Positions 6,679-7,239 of a stretch of 7,239 nt of DNA are shown here, in pieces; position 1 is the stretch's first letter, and each line of letters begins with the position of its first letter. Origin of the DNA: Pseudomonadota bacterium (lineage in GTDB: Bacteria > Pseudomonadota > Alphaproteobacteria > Rhizobiales > Rhizobiaceae); NCBI GenBank assembly GCA_023428515.1, contig JAEYXI010000677.1:1-7239 (forward strand), given 5' to 3'. Under the pieces are notes generated by a model, which saw only the letters and a program-made list of their open reading frames with translations, ran no database searches and was not told the origin of the DNA. A program made the position numbers and the translations under genes.

Positions 6679-6696
6679 GCCTAAAAATTTTTAGGC
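6679..6696. promoter_or_regulatory. Perfect 18-bp AT-rich palindrome before the VOC gene
   Basis: GCCTAAAAATTTTTAGGC reads the same on both strands over 18 bases, in a GC-rich neighbourhood. It begins 13 bases after the stop of the hydrolase gene and ends 61 bases before the VOC start codon. The A5T5 core would make curved, narrow-groove DNA, and the symmetry fits binding of a dimeric regulator. As an RNA hairpin it has at most a weak 7-bp stem and no following T-run, so it is a poor terminator. TTGCTG (6697-6702) directly after it could be a -35 box, but no good -10 box sits at the right distance. Confidence 0.5.
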
Positions 6697-6757
6697 TTGC
6701 TGTCGAATCCTCCTGCCCCAGTTCGTCATAGGAAGGATAGCAACGGAGGAATACCCA

Positions 6758-7189
6758 ATGCCCAAGATGATTTTCGTCAACTTGCCGGTGACCGACCTCA
6801 AGCGCTCGACTGCGTTCTACGAGGCGATCGGCGCGACGAAGAATCCTGCGTTCAGTGACGATACGGCGTCCTGCATGGTCATTTCCGAGACCATCTACGC
6901 CATGCTGCTGACGCATGAGAAATACGCGCAGTTCACCTCGAAGAAGATCGTCGACGCCAAGACCAGCAGCGAGGTGATGATCGCGCTCTCTGCCGACAGC
7001 CGCGAGGATGTCGATGGCATGGTCGACAAGGCGAAGGCCGGCGGCGGCTCGCCCGACCCGACGCCGACGCAGGATTTTGGCGTCATGTATGGCCGCAGCT
7101 TCGAGGACCCGGACGGCCATATCTGGGAAGTGGTGTGGTTGGATGCCGAGGCGGCCGCGGCCGGCGGCGACCAGTTCGCCGCGGCGTAA
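6758..7189 (+). CDS. VOC-superfamily protein (glyoxalase-like, function unknown)
   Basis: Cytoplasmic protein of 143 residues with the beta-alpha-beta-beta-beta repeats of the vicinal oxygen chelate superfamily. It resembles the group often named 'predicted lactoylglutathione lyase': FVNLPVTDLKRSTAFYEAIG (6-25), CMVISETIYAML (39-50), SADSREDVDGMVDKA (78-92), and FEDPDGHIWEVVW (115-127) with Glu124. True glyoxalase I has a metal-binding His in the first strand. My alignment by eye puts Phe6 there, so a glyoxalase I reaction should not be assumed. The tail is Ala-rich (131-143). The start has a strong Shine-Dalgarno GGAGGA (6745-6750) seven bases upstream. An 18-bp palindrome in the gap before it may control it. 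Its stop lies five bases from the stop of the opposing regulator fragment. Superfamily membership is clear, but the reaction is not. Confidence 0.85.
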   Translation: MPKMIFVNLPVTDLKRSTAFYEAIGATKNPAFSDDTASCMVISETIYAMLLTHEKYAQFTSKKIVDAKTSSEVMIALSADSREDVDGMVDKAKAGGGSPDPTPTQDFGVMYGRSFEDPDGHIWEVVWLDAEAAAAGGDQFAAA

Positions 7190-7194
7190 ATGAG

Positions 7195-7239
7195 CTAGCG
7201 GCGCGGCGCGGACGTCGAGTTCCGGACGAGGAGCGCGAC
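7195..7239 (-). CDS. C-terminal end of a LacI-family transcriptional regulator (partial)
   Basis: Only the last 14 codons are inside the window, read leftward from the right edge: VALLVRNSTSAPRR then TAG at 7197-7195. The pattern of hydrophobic residues followed by V-R-x-S-T-x-x-P and a basic end is the typical close of LacI/GalR regulators, whose C-termini often read like LVVRxSTxPP. The rest of the gene lies outside, so the DNA-binding and sugar-binding domains cannot be seen. It converges on the VOC gene with a five-base gap. Recognition rests on a short stretch and could be chance. Confidence 0.55.
   Translation of the reverse strand, partial: VALLVRNSTSAPRR

Noticed and set aside
6679..6696. 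Reading the palindrome as the intrinsic terminator of the hydrolase gene
   Set aside because: The T residues lie inside the stem, no T-run follows the hairpin, and the stem is AT-rich with only three or four GC pairs. This makes a weak terminator, though it cannot be fully excluded.
1..7239. CRISPR array, tRNA, rRNA, insertion sequence, integrase or toxin-antitoxin pair
   Set aside because: I looked for spaced repeats, cloverleaf-like stems, transposase motifs and terminal repeats, and for small paired genes, and found none. Base composition looks even across the genes.

Overview
The window looks like core chromosome of a high-GC alphaproteobacterium, most likely in the Hyphomicrobiales and close to Mesorhizobium or a relative. 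This rests on GC-rich coding sequence and on the look of the proteins (Bpt-type leucyltransferase, RDD protein and SthA side by side), not on a database search. No RNA gene, insertion sequence, CRISPR array, phage gene or transfer signature was seen. Genes are tightly packed, and no gap between genes exceeds about 190 bases.

Left part, plus strand (1-1588): the 3' end of an AI-2E/PerM-family membrane protein that begins outside the window, followed 23 bases later by a small CAP-domain lipoprotein. These meet, stop codon to stop codon with one base between, a leftward set of three genes: an RDD-domain membrane protein (3946-3449), the aspartate/glutamate leucyltransferase Bpt (3314-2559) and an EamA/DMT-type ten-helix transporter (2492-1590).

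Centre (3947-4130): a divergent intergenic region of 184 bases between the RDD gene and sthA. It contains several inverted repeats: a 7+2+7 repeat near the RDD start, a 7-bp-stem repeat at the likely sthA promoter, and overlapping hairpins in the sthA leader. Then come sthA (soluble NAD(P)+ transhydrogenase), a Tat-signal NAPE-PLD/RomA-like metallo-beta-lactamase-fold hydrolase, and a VOC-superfamily protein preceded by a perfect 18-bp AT-rich palindrome. The last 45 bases encode, on the minus strand, what looks like the C-terminal end of a LacI-family regulator.

Functionally this is mostly housekeeping: redox balancing of NADPH/NADH (SthA), N-terminal tagging of proteins for ClpS/ClpAP degradation (Bpt), envelope functions (AI-2E transporter, lipoprotein, RDD, DMT, exported hydrolase) and an uncharacterised VOC protein. 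There is no convincing novel multi-gene system. The points worth a second look are the palindromes and the overlapping hairpins in the intergenic regions, the absence of both redox cysteines in SthA, and the probable regulator tail at the right edge.
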